Assembly: GCA_964601515.1 (NCBI GenBank)
Contig: CAZRNU010000026.1
Location: forward strand, 1-28,224
DNA: 28,224 bases
Source: PWND01 sp964601515
Lineage (GTDB): Bacteria > Bacteroidota > Bacteroidia > Bacteroidales > UBA7960
Reading direction: 5' to 3'
Below are positions 16,381 to 25,030 of the stretch, one piece after another. The notes below the pieces were generated by a model. The model had not been told where the DNA came from, searched no databases, and was given only the letters and a program-made list of their open reading frames with translations. Each line of letters begins with the position of its first letter. Within the stretch, counting starts at the first letter, position 1. The translations under genes were made by a program, and so were the position numbers.

Positions 16381-17715
16381 ATGATTCATACAGAATACTC
16401 GTACAAAAATATTTGGAAGGTTGCTTATCCTATAATAATAGGACTTATAGCACAAAATTTAATGGTTGTAATTGACACCGCCTTTCTTGGAAGGCTTGGT
16501 GCAGTTTCTCTTGGCGCTGCTGCTATTGGCGGATTGTTTTATTTGTGCATCGTAATGCTTGGAACAGGATTCTCTGTTGGAGTTCAAATACTTATCGGAC
16601 GACGAAATGGAGAAAGAAAATACCGGCAAATTGGAATAATTTTAATGCATACTTTCTATGTAATGATTGCAATTGCTGCCTTCGCATTCATTTTAATTTC
16701 AATGCTTGCACCAGCACTACTGCTAAACTTTTTAGACTCCGAGGCTGTATATTATGAAAGTATGGCTTTTCTAAGCTACAGAAAATTTGGACTACTTTTC
16801 GGATTTCTTGTTATGTCTTTTAATGCACTATACATTGGCACTATAAGAACAAGAGTTGTTTCTGTTAGCACAATAATAATGGCTGTAGTAAATATTGTTT
16901 TCGATTATGGATTGATTTTCGGAAAATTTGGCTTGCCTGAAATGGGAATTAAAGGCGCTGCATTAGCAACAAATATTGCCGAATTTTCTGCCTTTAGTTT
17001 CTACATTGGATACAGTTTATACAGAGGGTCTTTCAAGAAGTACAAAATATTCAGAATTTGGGCTATCAGCAAACCTATCATAAGAAATCTGCTGAGATTG
17101 TCAGTCCCGGTAATGCTTCAGTATTTTATTTCGTTCTCGGCGTGGTTCATCTTTTTCCTAATAATTGAAAAACATGGTGAAGTTTCCTTGGCTGCATCGA
17201 ATATTGCTAGAAGTATTTATATGTTTTTGATGATTCCGGTTTGGGGCCTTAGTTCGGCTATTCATTCTCTTGTTAGCAATACTATTGGTGAAGGAAGAAT
17301 CTCACATGTTATGCCTCTGGTTAAAAAAGTAATAAAAATATCTGTGATTTGTAGCCTGTGTATTATTATTCTGCCTGTAATTTTTCCTGAATCTTTAATT
17401 GCTTTTTATACTGACGAATATAAAGTTATACAAGCTACTATTCCTTTGATTTATGTTGTTTCAATTGCTTTACTGGCTTTTTCGGTTGGTATGATTGTTT
17501 TCAGTGCATTAAGCGGCACAGGTAAAACTTTAGTAGCATTAAAAATTGAGATCCTTTGCATTTTTCTTTATTTGGCATCTGCATATTTGTTTGCAAATGT
17601 TTTTAAGGCTTCTACCCCGGTAGTTTGGATGGTCGAAATTATTTACTTTATACTAATGGGCACAATGTCCGGTTATTACCTTTTAATTGGAAAGTGGAAG
17701 CATTTAAAAATTTAG
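16381..17715 (+). CDS. MATE family efflux transporter
   Basis: A 444-residue polytopic inner-membrane protein with about 12 hydrophobic segments in two similar halves. The N-terminus fits the MATE family (AYPIIIGLIAQNLMVVID, then FLGRLGAVSLGAAAIGG). Loops such as GIKGAALATNIAE, and the second-half entry LRLSVPVMLQYFISF, also match. MATE proteins export cationic or drug-like compounds using a proton or sodium gradient; the substrate cannot be told from this sequence. The short N-terminus, with the first helix after ~12 residues, is typical. Start ATG at 16381, 38 bp after the methyltransferase stop. Confidence 0.9.
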   Translation: MIHTEYSYKNIWKVAYPIIIGLIAQNLMVVIDTAFLGRLGAVSLGAAAIGGLFYLCIVMLGTGFSVGVQILIGRRNGERKYRQIGIILMHTFYVMIAIAAFAFILISMLAPALLLNFLDSEAVYYESMAFLSYRKFGLLFGFLVMSFNALYIGTIRTRVVSVSTIIMAVVNIVFDYGLIFGKFGLPEMGIKGAALATNIAEFSAFSFYIGYSLYRGSFKKYKIFRIWAISKPIIRNLLRLSVPVMLQYFISFSAWFIFFLIIEKHGEVSLAASNIARSIYMFLMIPVWGLSSAIHSLVSNTIGEGRISHVMPLVKKVIKISVICSLCIIILPVIFPESLIAFYTDEYKVIQATIPLIYVVSIALLAFSVGMIVFSALSGTGKTLVALKIEILCIFLYLASAYLFANVFKASTPVVWMVEIIYFILMGTMSGYYLLIGKWKHLKI

Positions 17716-17834
17716 ATGTAAGACGTACAATCGATAGTTTATAAATTTTGTTTGCAAAATATCTGTTTAATTTTAAAAATGGGTATATAATTTAAAAAAA
17801 ATTTCCATTTTTGCACTTTGTTTTATAAAGTTTT

Positions 17835-19100
17835 ATGGAAGAATTATTCAGCGATTCAGTTGGCAAAAATTTTACTTCATTAGAAGAAGCTCTTGAAAAT
17901 CCGGAATCAGTATTTAAGCTCGACCTTAGAGAGTGTCAACTTGAAAAACTGCCTGAAGAAATCAAGCTTTTTTCTAATCTAAACATACTTGATCTAAGAA
18001 GAAATAAACTTTCTGAACTTCCTACTTGGATTTCTGACCTTACCAAATTAAGGATTTTAAAGCTTGGTGAAAATAGATTTTTTAATTTCCCTGAAATTGT
18101 TAAATCATTAATATTTCTTGAAGAACTGGAATTTAGAGAAAATAAACTCACTAAACTTCCTGATAGTATTGGCGAATTAATGAATCTTAAAAAGCTTTCT
18201 CTCGGTTGGAACAACCTCACTCAATTGCCTCTAAGCATTGGAAAACTTAAGCAACTTAGAAAACTTGACTTGCAGTACAATAGCATTCGCTACCTCCCTC
18301 CTGCTTGCGGACAACTGCCTAGTTTAAATTCTTTAAACTTAAGCTGGAATTATTTAAATTACCTACCCGACACTATAGCTGATCTAGAAAGCCTTCGAGA
18401 ATTAAATATTACTGAAAATAGATTTATTGATATTCCAACTCCTGTCTTTCATCTAAGAAAACTAACTCAGCTTAATCTCAGTTGGAATAGTATTCGTGAT
18501 ATTGACCACAGAATTTCAGGATTAACGAACTTAGAAGAACTTGATTTACACAATAATAAAATTGATCGAATAGACCCCGAAATCGGGTCTTTAACTAATC
18601 TGCTACACTTCTCTCTTAGAAATAACAGCATTAAAGAATTGCCTGATGAGTTTAAATTATTAACTTCTCTAATAAATTTAGATTTATCCGAGAATAATTT
18701 TAGTGAATTCCCTAATGCTATTAACGAAATAAAAACTCTTCAGACATTAAATCTGCGTTTTAATAAGATTGAAAGAATTCCTGAAGAAATATCAAATCTT
18801 CAAGATCTTAGAGAATTATATCTTGGCAGCAATTTAATACAAGAACTTCCGGAGTCGTTCAAAAATATGAATAAGCTCAGTTTTCTTGGACTTACACAAA
18901 ATAAATTAGAAGTATTTCATCCTGAATGGTTTTATAATAGCAATCTTACTGGGCTGTTTCTTGGAGATAATCCATTAAAATTAAATCTAAAAGGCCTGGA
19001 AAAAATTAAATCCCTTCAGCAATTGTCGCTTGGTGAAACAATTGAAGATAAAGAATGTATTAGAAAAAAACTTCCAAATATTTCGGTCTATTTTCAATAA
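17835..19100 (+). CDS. Cytoplasmic leucine-rich repeat protein
   Basis: A 421-residue protein made almost wholly of leucine-rich repeats. From about residue 28 to 400 there are roughly 16 tandem units of 23 residues with the pattern LxxLPxxIxxLxxLxxLxLxxN, the bacterial/plant-like LPxx(I/L) class. No signal peptide, membrane segment, LPXTG or C-terminal sorting domain is present, so it should stay in the cytoplasm and act through protein binding. No enzymatic domain (kinase, GTPase or ligase) is fused. It stands 119 bp after the MATE gene and 124 bp before thrS on the same strand. Its partner cannot be inferred. The repeat array may vary in copy number between relatives. Confidence 0.9.
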   Translation: MEELFSDSVGKNFTSLEEALENPESVFKLDLRECQLEKLPEEIKLFSNLNILDLRRNKLSELPTWISDLTKLRILKLGENRFFNFPEIVKSLIFLEELEFRENKLTKLPDSIGELMNLKKLSLGWNNLTQLPLSIGKLKQLRKLDLQYNSIRYLPPACGQLPSLNSLNLSWNYLNYLPDTIADLESLRELNITENRFIDIPTPVFHLRKLTQLNLSWNSIRDIDHRISGLTNLEELDLHNNKIDRIDPEIGSLTNLLHFSLRNNSIKELPDEFKLLTSLINLDLSENNFSEFPNAINEIKTLQTLNLRFNKIERIPEEISNLQDLRELYLGSNLIQELPESFKNMNKLSFLGLTQNKLEVFHPEWFYNSNLTGLFLGDNPLKLNLKGLEKIKSLQQLSLGETIEDKECIRKKLPNISVYFQ

Positions 19101-19187
19101 AAATTCTTAAAAATTCTCACACGAACAATATTCTCATTTCATTGTTAAAAAAACGATAACAAATGCAAAGCCTGGTTATATTTTTTA

Positions 19188-19195
19188 TACCTTTG
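19188..19195 (+). promoter_or_regulatory. Possible -7 box for the thrS-infC-rpmI-rplT cluster
   Basis: TACCTTTG matches TAnnTTTG, 29 bp before the thrS ATG. Around it GCAAAG/CTTTGC and AGCCTG/CAGGCT form two overlapping inverted repeats (about 19164-19201) that cannot pair at the same time. This could be an operator or an alternative fold of the leader, or coincidence. Confidence 0.45.
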
Positions 19196-19224
19196 CAGGC
19201 TGAAAATTAAAACAATAGTTTTTT

Positions 19225-21156
19225 ATGATTAAAATTACTTTGCCTGATAATTCAATCAGAGAATATCCTGATGGCTCAACCGGAATGGATATAGCAAAAA
19301 GCATTTCGGAAGGTCTGGCAAGAAATGTACTTTCAATTTCTGTTAATGGAGATGTTTGGGATTTATCAAGACCAATTCATGAAGATGCAAGAATTAAACT
19401 ACATACTTGGGATGATAAGGAAGGTAAATCAACAATGTGGCATTCATCTGCACATTTAATGGCTTCTGCTATTGAAGAATTGTTTCCCGGAACAAAATTC
19501 GGCATTGGTCCTGATATTGAAAATGGGTTTTATTACGACATAGACTTGGGCGAGCAAAGTATATCAAGTAACGACTTTGATACTATTGAAAAGAAAATGC
19601 TTGAACTCGCACAAAAAAATCTAAGTTTTGAAAGGTCAGAAATATCAAAAAAAGAAGCCCTTGATTTTTATACAAAAAAAGGTGACGAATATAAAGTTGA
19701 CTTGATTAACGATTTAGAAGACGGAACTATCAGTTTTTACAAATCAGGAAATTTTACAGATTTATGTCGTGGACCACATTTAACAGATACCAGCAAAATA
19801 AAGGCTGTTAAGTTGTTAAATATCGCAGGAGCATATTGGAGAGGAGACGAATCTAAAAAACAATTGACCAGAGTATATGGTATTTCTTTCCCAAAACAGA
19901 AAGAACTTACTGAATATCTGGAAATGTTGGAAGAAGCAAAAAAACGCGATCACAGAAAGATTGGTAAAGAGCTCGAATTGTTTGCTTTCTCTCAAAATGT
20001 TGGAATGGGCCTTCCTTTATGGCTGCCAAAAGGCGCAATGCTCAGAGAAAGTCTTGAAAAGTTTCTGAAAAAAGTTCAAAGACGATATGGATACGAGCCG
20101 GTTATAAGTCCACATATTGGTAACAAAAACCTTTATGTAACCAGCGGACATTATGAGAAATACGGCAAAGACTCGTTTCAGACAATAAAAACTCCTGCCG
20201 AAGGAGAAGAGTTTTTCCTAAAACCAATGAACTGCCCCCACCACTGTGAAATTTATAAAACTAAGCAGTTCTCTTATAAAGATATGCCGGTAAGGTTTGC
20301 TGAATTTGGAACTGTATATAGATACGAACAAAGTGGAGAATTGCACGGACTTACAAGAGTTAGAGGATTTACTCAAGACGATGCTCATATTTTCTGTCGT
20401 CCTGATCAGCTAAAAGAAGAGTTTATAAAAGTTATTGACATAGTTTTGCTTATTTTTAAAGCTCTTGATTTTAAAGAATATAGTGCTCAGATTTCACTAA
20501 AAGACCCGGAAAATAAAGAGAAGTATATTGGTAGCGAAGAGAATTGGAAGAAAGCCGAACAAGCTATAATGGAAGCTGTTGAAGAGAAAGGGCTGAAAGC
20601 TGATATTGAAATTGGAGAAGCTGCATTTTATGGACCAAAGCTTGATTTTATGGTAAAAGATGCATTGGGTCGTAAATGGCAACTAGGGACTATTCAGGTT
20701 GATTATAATCTTCCCGAAAGATTTGATTTGGAATATACAGGAGCCGACAACCAGAAACACAGGCCTGTTATGATACATAGAGCACCTTTCGGTTCCATGG
20801 AAAGATTTGTGGCTGTATTAATTGAACATTGTGCCGGAAACTTCCCTTTGTGGCTTGCTCCTGAACAGGCTATAATACTGCCAATCAGTGAGAAATATGA
20901 AAATTATGCAAAAAATGTTTTAAATTTGCTAAATAATTACGAAATTCGCAGCCTCATTGACGAACGTAGTGAAAAAACCGGCAAGAAGATTCGTGATGCT
21001 GAGGTAAGGAAAATCCCTTATATGATTATTGTTGGAGAAAAAGAAGAAGCATCTGAAACTGTATCGATTAGAAGACATGGTAAAGGAGATTTAGGAACGT
21101 TTAGCATTGAGGAATTTGTAAAAATATTTAATGAAGAAATAGGTGACATTTATTAA
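19225..21156 (+). CDS. thrS: Threonyl-tRNA synthetase
   Basis: A 643-residue class II synthetase that charges tRNA-Thr, essentially the length of E. coli ThrRS (642). Domains in order: TGS (1-62), the editing domain with HSSAHLMASAIEELFP (HxxxH zinc motif) and a second editing motif (CRGPHL), the catalytic core, and the C-terminal anticodon-binding domain (from about 545). Catalytic zinc ligands are visible as Cys337 (MNCPHHC), His388 (DDAHIFC) and His518 (MIHRAPFGS). Motif 2 (RYEQSGELHGLTRVRGF) and motif 3 (GSMERFVAVLIEH) are intact. It heads a same-strand cluster with infC, rpmI and rplT, a widely conserved translation operon. The anticodon domain ends with the expected KIRDAEVRKIPYMIIVG region. 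Confidence 0.98.
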   Translation: MIKITLPDNSIREYPDGSTGMDIAKSISEGLARNVLSISVNGDVWDLSRPIHEDARIKLHTWDDKEGKSTMWHSSAHLMASAIEELFPGTKFGIGPDIENGFYYDIDLGEQSISSNDFDTIEKKMLELAQKNLSFERSEISKKEALDFYTKKGDEYKVDLINDLEDGTISFYKSGNFTDLCRGPHLTDTSKIKAVKLLNIAGAYWRGDESKKQLTRVYGISFPKQKELTEYLEMLEEAKKRDHRKIGKELELFAFSQNVGMGLPLWLPKGAMLRESLEKFLKKVQRRYGYEPVISPHIGNKNLYVTSGHYEKYGKDSFQTIKTPAEGEEFFLKPMNCPHHCEIYKTKQFSYKDMPVRFAEFGTVYRYEQSGELHGLTRVRGFTQDDAHIFCRPDQLKEEFIKVIDIVLLIFKALDFKEYSAQISLKDPENKEKYIGSEENWKKAEQAIMEAVEEKGLKADIEIGEAAFYGPKLDFMVKDALGRKWQLGTIQVDYNLPERFDLEYTGADNQKHRPVMIHRAPFGSMERFVAVLIEHCAGNFPLWLAPEQAIILPISEKYENYAKNVLNLLNNYEIRSLIDERSEKTGKKIRDAEVRKIPYMIIVGEKEEASETVSIRRHGKGDLGTFSIEEFVKIFNEEIGDIY

Positions 21157-21193
21157 CTCACCCAAACAAATAAAAACTATTATTAATTAAAAT

Positions 21194-21210
21194 AGGAGGA
21201 ACAAAGTATA
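21194..21210 (+). promoter_or_regulatory. Shine-Dalgarno sequence and ATA start codon of infC
   Basis: AGGAGGA (21194-21200) stands 7 bp before ATA (21208-21210), which is in frame with IF3 and followed by GCA ACA CCA TTT AGA CCA ATG. The first in-frame ATG (21229) is 28 bp from the Shine-Dalgarno, too far to be served by it. IF3 genes are known for rare non-AUG starts (AUU in E. coli) that let IF3 repress its own translation. Confidence 0.75.
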
Positions 21211-21765
21211 GCAACACCATTTAGACCAATGCCCAACAGACGCATGGTAAAAAAAGAGAATCCCCATAAGATAAATGAGGAAATCAGAGCACAGGTAATC
21301 CGATTAGTCGGTGAAAATATAGAACCTGGAATTTATCAGATTAAAGATGCTCTCGTACTTGCTGATGAAATAGGTTTAGATCTTGTTGAAATTGCGGCCG
21401 AAGCTAATCCACCGGTTTGTAAGATAATAGATTACAAGAAGTTTCTTTATGAACTAAAAAAGAAACAAAAGGAAATTAAAGCCAACGCTACAAAAGTCGT
21501 TGTTAAGGAAATAAGGCTTGGACCAAATACTGATGATCATGATTTTAATTTTAAACTTAAGCATGCAATAAAATTCCTGCAGGAAGGTTCAAAATTAAAA
21601 GTGTATGTCTTCTTTAAAGGGAGGTCTATCCTTTACAAAAGTCAAGGTGAAGTAATTTTGCTAAGATTCGCACAGGAAATTGAGGCAATTGGAAAAATAG
21701 ACCAGCTCCCAAAACTTGAAGGTAAAAGAATGATTATGCTAGTTTCTCCCAAGAAAACAAAATAA
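21208..21765 (+). CDS. infC: Translation initiation factor IF-3, probable ATA start
   Basis: IF3 binds the 30S subunit, keeps the subunits apart and checks start-codon/tRNA pairing. From ATA at 21208 the protein is 185 residues and begins M-ATPFRPMPNRRM; starting at the ATG at 21229 gives 178. The N-domain (HKINEEIRA, VRLVGENIEPGIY) and C-domain (VKEIRLGPNTDDHDFNFK, KVYVFFKGR) are complete. I prefer ATA because a strong Shine-Dalgarno sequence is correctly spaced only for it and because the seven extra codons have a typical Bacteroidota IF3 beginning. A start of this kind would let IF3 regulate itself, since IF3 rejects non-AUG starts. It lies 51 bp after thrS and 51 bp before rpmI. Confidence 0.93.
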   Translation: MATPFRPMPNRRMVKKENPHKINEEIRAQVIRLVGENIEPGIYQIKDALVLADEIGLDLVEIAAEANPPVCKIIDYKKFLYELKKKQKEIKANATKVVVKEIRLGPNTDDHDFNFKLKHAIKFLQEGSKLKVYVFFKGRSILYKSQGEVILLRFAQEIEAIGKIDQLPKLEGKRMIMLVSPKKTK

Positions 21766-21816
21766 GAGAATTGTCCGTTTGTTTATATATTTTTTAACCC
21801 GTAAATTTTTAAGAGA

Positions 21817-22011
21817 ATGCCAAAAATGAAGACTAAATCCGGAGCAAAAAAGAGGTTTTCGATTACCGCGTCCGGTAAAATTAAGCGCAAACACGCTTAT
21901 AAAAGTCATATTTTGACAAAAAAATCGAAAAAAAGAAAGAGAAATTTGACTAAAACTACTCTTGTGAATAAAGCTGATGTTAACAACATCAAAGCTATGC
22001 TCTGCATGTAG
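21817..22011 (+). CDS. rpmI: 50S ribosomal protein L35
   Basis: A 64-residue, very basic protein starting MPKMKTKSGAKKRF, the family signature, with KIKRKHAYKSHILTKKSKKR following. Length matches L35 (about 65). It binds 23S rRNA in the large subunit. It sits between infC and rplT in the conserved order. The last residues (VNNIKAMLCM) are typical of the Bacteroidota form. Confidence 0.97.
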   Translation: MPKMKTKSGAKKRFSITASGKIKRKHAYKSHILTKKSKKRKRNLTKTTLVNKADVNNIKAMLCM

Positions 22012-22113
22012 TATTAATCAAATTTCAAAATAAATTAATTTATAAACCTTTTGTATAGCCATTAATAAGTCTTTCAAATAGAAAGCGCTAACAAAAAACA
22101 AAAATTAAGAATT

Positions 22114-22461
22114 ATGCCAAGATCAGTAAATAATGTCGCTTCAAGGCGCAGAAGAAAAAAGCTTTTAAAGCTTACCAAAGGCTACTTTGGTGCAAGAAAA
22201 AACGTCTGGACAGTAGCCAAGAATACATGGGAAAAAGGTCAGCAGTACGCATATCGTGACAGACGCGCGAAAAAACGTAATTTCCGTAAACTATGGATTA
22301 CACGTATTAATGCTGCAACCCGTCAATATGGAATGAGTTATTCTAAATTTATGGGAAATATTCATCAGAAAGATATTCAGATAAACCGTAAAGTATTAGC
22401 AGACCTTGCGGCAAACAATCCTGAAGCTTTCAAAGCTATTTTTGATGCAGTAAATAAATAG
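22114..22461 (+). CDS. rplT: 50S ribosomal protein L20
   Basis: A 115-residue basic protein that binds 23S rRNA early in large-subunit assembly. It starts MPRSVNNVASRRRRKK, and the long basic N-terminal helix plus GYFGARKNVWTVAKN and YRDRRAKKRNFRKLW fit L20 throughout. Length matches the family (about 115-120). It lies 102 bp after rpmI and ends the translation cluster, 23 bp before a strong terminator. In other bacteria L20 represses rpmI-rplT by binding the leader; I see no clear equivalent structure here. Confidence 0.97.
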   Translation: MPRSVNNVASRRRRKKLLKLTKGYFGARKNVWTVAKNTWEKGQQYAYRDRRAKKRNFRKLWITRINAATRQYGMSYSKFMGNIHQKDIQINRKVLADLAANNPEAFKAIFDAVNK

Positions 22462-22484
22462 AATGTAAATATTCGGACAATATA

Positions 22485-22514
22485 AAAGAGGCACTTCTAA
22501 GTGCCTCTTTTTAT
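22485..22514. terminator. Bidirectional terminator between rplT and the convergent methyltransferase
   Basis: AAAGAGGCACTT and AAGTGCCTCTTT form a perfect 12-bp inverted repeat (22485-22496, 22499-22510), realistically an 8-10-bp stem with a TCTA loop. It has T residues after it on the plus strand and A residues before it, so it can stop transcripts from both sides. The minus-strand gene's stop codon (22511-22513) directly abuts it. Confidence 0.88.
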
Positions 22515-23692
22515 TTAGCAGCATTCATAATATCCTCTAAATAAAAATTACTGATGCCAAAAAGCTTTTTAATATTTTCTAATTTTTCCAAATGCTTTTT
22601 GCTATCAATCTTTCCATCCTTCTTCACTCCTATTATCATTAGATTTTTATGTGTGTGCTCATCTGATATAAATTCAAAAATTTGAGTTTTATATCCATAT
22701 GCTTCAAGAATAATGCTGCGCATTGTATCTGTTACCATTTCTGCTAACCTTTCTTTCATTATACCATGCTTTGCAATATCCTTTAATTCATTAGTCAAAT
22801 TTAGTTCAGGTCTAATTTGCTGATGACAACAGGGTGATAAAATTATTATTGAACAATTTGAATTGATTCCTTTAAAGATTGCATCATCAGTAGCAGTATT
22901 ACACGCATGCAATGCAATTAACAAATCAACATTTTTTATTTCAGCATCTATTATTTTATTGGTAGTGAATTTTAAGTTTTCAAAACCACATTTTTGAGCC
23001 ACAGAATTACAATAATTTACCAACTCTGTTCTAAGTTCTATTCCGGTAATATTTGCGTCAATTTTAAGCTGATTTACAAAATAATCATATAAAGCAAAAG
23101 TTAAATATCCTTTCCCTGAGCCCATGTCAACAACATTCATTTTTTGCAGTTTTGCTTTATCATTTTGTAAAGTATGGCTAACTATTTCGATGAATTTGTT
23201 AATCTGAGTCCATTTAGCTTGCATGCTAGGCGCAACCTCGCTGTTATTTATAACAATGCCAAGTTCTTTTAAATATTGACTACCTTCTATTTGAAGTATC
23301 CTTTTTTTGGTTTTGTCATGATCTGTTGATGGAATGCATGTGCATGAAGGTTTTAGAATATGAACTTGGGGCTGCATTTTCTTATTGAACAATAATTGAA
23401 TGTCTTTAGTTGATGTAAATAACAAAAAGTTTTTAAAACCCATTTCCGGCAATTCACTAATCTTCACTATTCCTTCGGCAATTAAATAGTTCTTAGTAAT
23501 ATCTTTCTTCTGATAACTATAAACAAACTGAAAATTTGGCTGCTGCTTAATCATAATCATTCTGATTACTACACCCTTTATTTCAGCATCATTATTAGCC
23601 GGCTTACTAACTTTTATTTTTATAAAACTCTGATTATCAACCGACAATCTTGTTTGTTCAATAAACTTTTGGATTTCGCTTATATTATTCAC
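22511..23692 (-). CDS. SAM-dependent methyltransferase (methyltransferase-25-like)
   Basis: A 393-residue cytoplasmic protein. The N-terminal half (about 1-160) is not recognised, but has THUMP- or RNA-binding-like basic and hydrophobic alternation. The C-terminal half holds a Rossmann methyltransferase domain: SAM motif VVDMGSGKGYLTFAL (Asp189), acidic loop GIEL, and LIALHACNTATDDAI followed by SPCCHQQ. ALHACNTATD plus SPCC(H/N) fits the PF13679-type methyltransferases, which include eukaryotic tRNA and other RNA methyltransferase relatives, so RNA modification is a reasonable guess, though the substrate is unknown. It converges on rplT across the shared terminator. The start ATG at 23692 agrees with the first hydrophobic helix pattern. 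Confidence 0.82.
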   Translation of the reverse strand: MNNISEIQKFIEQTRLSVDNQSFIKIKVSKPANNDAEIKGVVIRMIMIKQQPNFQFVYSYQKKDITKNYLIAEGIVKISELPEMGFKNFLLFTSTKDIQLLFNKKMQPQVHILKPSCTCIPSTDHDKTKKRILQIEGSQYLKELGIVINNSEVAPSMQAKWTQINKFIEIVSHTLQNDKAKLQKMNVVDMGSGKGYLTFALYDYFVNQLKIDANITGIELRTELVNYCNSVAQKCGFENLKFTTNKIIDAEIKNVDLLIALHACNTATDDAIFKGINSNCSIIILSPCCHQQIRPELNLTNELKDIAKHGIMKERLAEMVTDTMRSIILEAYGYKTQIFEFISDEHTHKNLMIIGVKKDGKIDSKKHLEKLENIKKLFGISNFYLEDIMNAAK

Positions 23693-23763
23693 TATTGTTT
23701 GCTTTATAAATAAACTAATAAAACGTAAATATACGAGTAAACTATTTAATTTCCATAAAATAC

Positions 23764-23777
23764 GCCCACTGTTGGGC
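23764..23777. repeat. Short hairpin containing GTTGGGC
   Basis: GCCCA-CTGT-TGGGC is a perfect 5-bp stem. Its right half contains GTTGGGC, which matches the integron core GTTRRRY exactly. It stands just before the recombinase/IS91 remnants, at the left edge of the accessory DNA. It may be an old recombination boundary, or coincidence. Confidence 0.35.
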
Positions 23778-23865
23778 TAAACCTTCGGTAGTTTAATTAA
23801 TTAACAATTAATCAAAAATTGAAAAAAGCATACAAGTACCTTATTAACCATTAAATATTTATGAT

Positions 23866-24111
23866 ATGAGTTACAAGAAAGAAGATTTTTACACATTAGT
23901 AAATCAGGCAATTGATACAATGCCGGGATCTAAAGAGAGTTTTGCTTTATTTAAACAAAGGGTTACTCTTAATCAATGTAGTCCGAGCCTTATAAACAAT
24001 TACGGGCGTAATATATCCTATATTGCTCTATGCCAACACATTGCCGATGTTATGCCAAATAAACTAAGAAGTCCACTTGATACTCTTTACGAATATAAAA
24101 GCAAAAAGTGA
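23866..24111 (+). pseudogene. Truncated tyrosine recombinase (N-terminal SAM-like domain only)
   Basis: An 81-residue frame beginning MSYKKEDFYTLVNQ. The segment CSPSLINNYGRNISYIALC resembles the core-binding (SAM-like) N-terminal domain of tyrosine recombinases that accompany IS91-like elements in Bacteroidota. The catalytic domain with R...HxxR...Y is absent: the frame ends after YEYKSKK and transposase-like sequence begins within about 10 bases. It should therefore be inactive. The alternative, a genuine small protein with this domain, is less likely given the broken neighbour. Confidence 0.6.
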
Positions 24112-24119
24112 AACCTTCT

Positions 24120-24805
24120 TGTGAACGAACAATAATTGTCAGTCGGCACGGCCTTAAATACCAGGCAACGAATCGGTAAAAATGGATTCTTGAAAGAAAA
24201 CAGAATCTGCTGAATTGTAATTACTTTCATGTTGTATTTACCATGCCTCAGGAACTAAACAGTTATTGTTTAAAATACCCTAAGCAATTGTATAACATGC
24301 TGTTCTTTTGCGCTAAGGAAACTATGCTTGCTTTTGGCAATGACAAGAAATCTTGGGAGCAAGCCAGGTAATAGAATATCTTGGCCATTACACTCATAAA
24401 ATAGCAATTAGTAACCACCGCATAATAAAAGTGGAAGATTCAAAAGTAACTTTCAAATATACCGACTATAAACACGGCTCCGTAAAAAAGGTCATGGTAC
24501 TTGATGCAACTGAGCTTTTAAGAAGGTTTTGCATGCATATCTTACCTCCGAGGTTCAGAAAAATAAGGCACTATGGATTTCTGGCTAACAGAAACAAGAA
24601 AAAACTAAGGTTTTTGCAGTTTTCTCAAGGTATAATTCCAAAAGAGCAAACGAAAATCAGTTATAAAGAAATTGCAAAAAACTATCTGGGTTTTGACGTT
24701 GATCAATGTCCTTGTTGCAAAGAAGGAAGGATGATTAGAGTGATGAGCTTCAGTGCAAACGCACCTCCTTTAAAAGCTAGCATTAGGTTCGAAAATATCA
24801 CATAG
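24120..24805 (+). pseudogene. IS91 family transposase remnant
   Basis: Two pieces of one IS91-type (Y2) transposase. Piece A (about 24120-24371) encodes RHGLKYQATNR, an in-frame TAA at 24177, then KWILERKQNLLNCNYFHVVF and TMPQELNSYCLKYPKQ. Its zinc-finger cysteines are mutated (the usual HCPKC reads HGLKY). Piece B is in a different frame (24353-24805) and begins GASQVIEYLGHYTHKIAISN, which holds the two catalytic tyrosines (Y-L-G-H-Y); it ends with the conserved CPCCKEGRMIRVMSF and NAPPL. Between GNDKK and GASQ the central part with the HUH (HPHVH) motif is deleted. The element has a stop codon, lost metal ligands, a deletion and a frameshift, so it is dead. I could not identify its ends (oriIS/terIS). 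Confidence 0.85.
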
Positions 24806-25030
24806 CTACACTTTGTTTGTACTTGTAAAAAACTACGAGCTGATATTCTTTTGTCTTATAAGAAAAAATAGCACCTAAAAACAACAAATTGAGAAGATTA
24901 TAAATAACAAAATGCAAGAAAAAGAATAAAAACTAAACATGAAAACGACAAAACAATTTCTTCGTCATTCCAAAAAACCACCCCAAATTATTAAAACCCC
25001 ATAATAATAATTTCAACACATACCGAAGCT
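24806..25030. other. Gene-free stretch between IS91 remnant and cassette-like array
   Basis: About 225 bp, AT-rich, with no open frame, hairpin or tRNA that I can support. It probably holds the outer end of the IS91 remnant and the left flank of the array. The whole gene-free gap runs to 25116, and its right part is the first palindromic boundary. Confidence 0.5.

Noticed and set aside
19140..19224. T-box riboswitch upstream of thrS
   Set aside because: The leader is too short and lacks a T-box sequence; T-boxes are also not expected in Bacteroidota.
21229..21765. infC starting at the ATG at 21229
   Set aside because: The only strong Shine-Dalgarno is 28 bp upstream of it, while an in-frame ATA is correctly spaced; non-AUG starts are known for this gene.
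24353..24805. Treating this frame as an intact small gene
   Set aside because: It is the C-terminal part of an IS91 transposase without its zinc finger and HUH region, and the upstream part lies in another frame.
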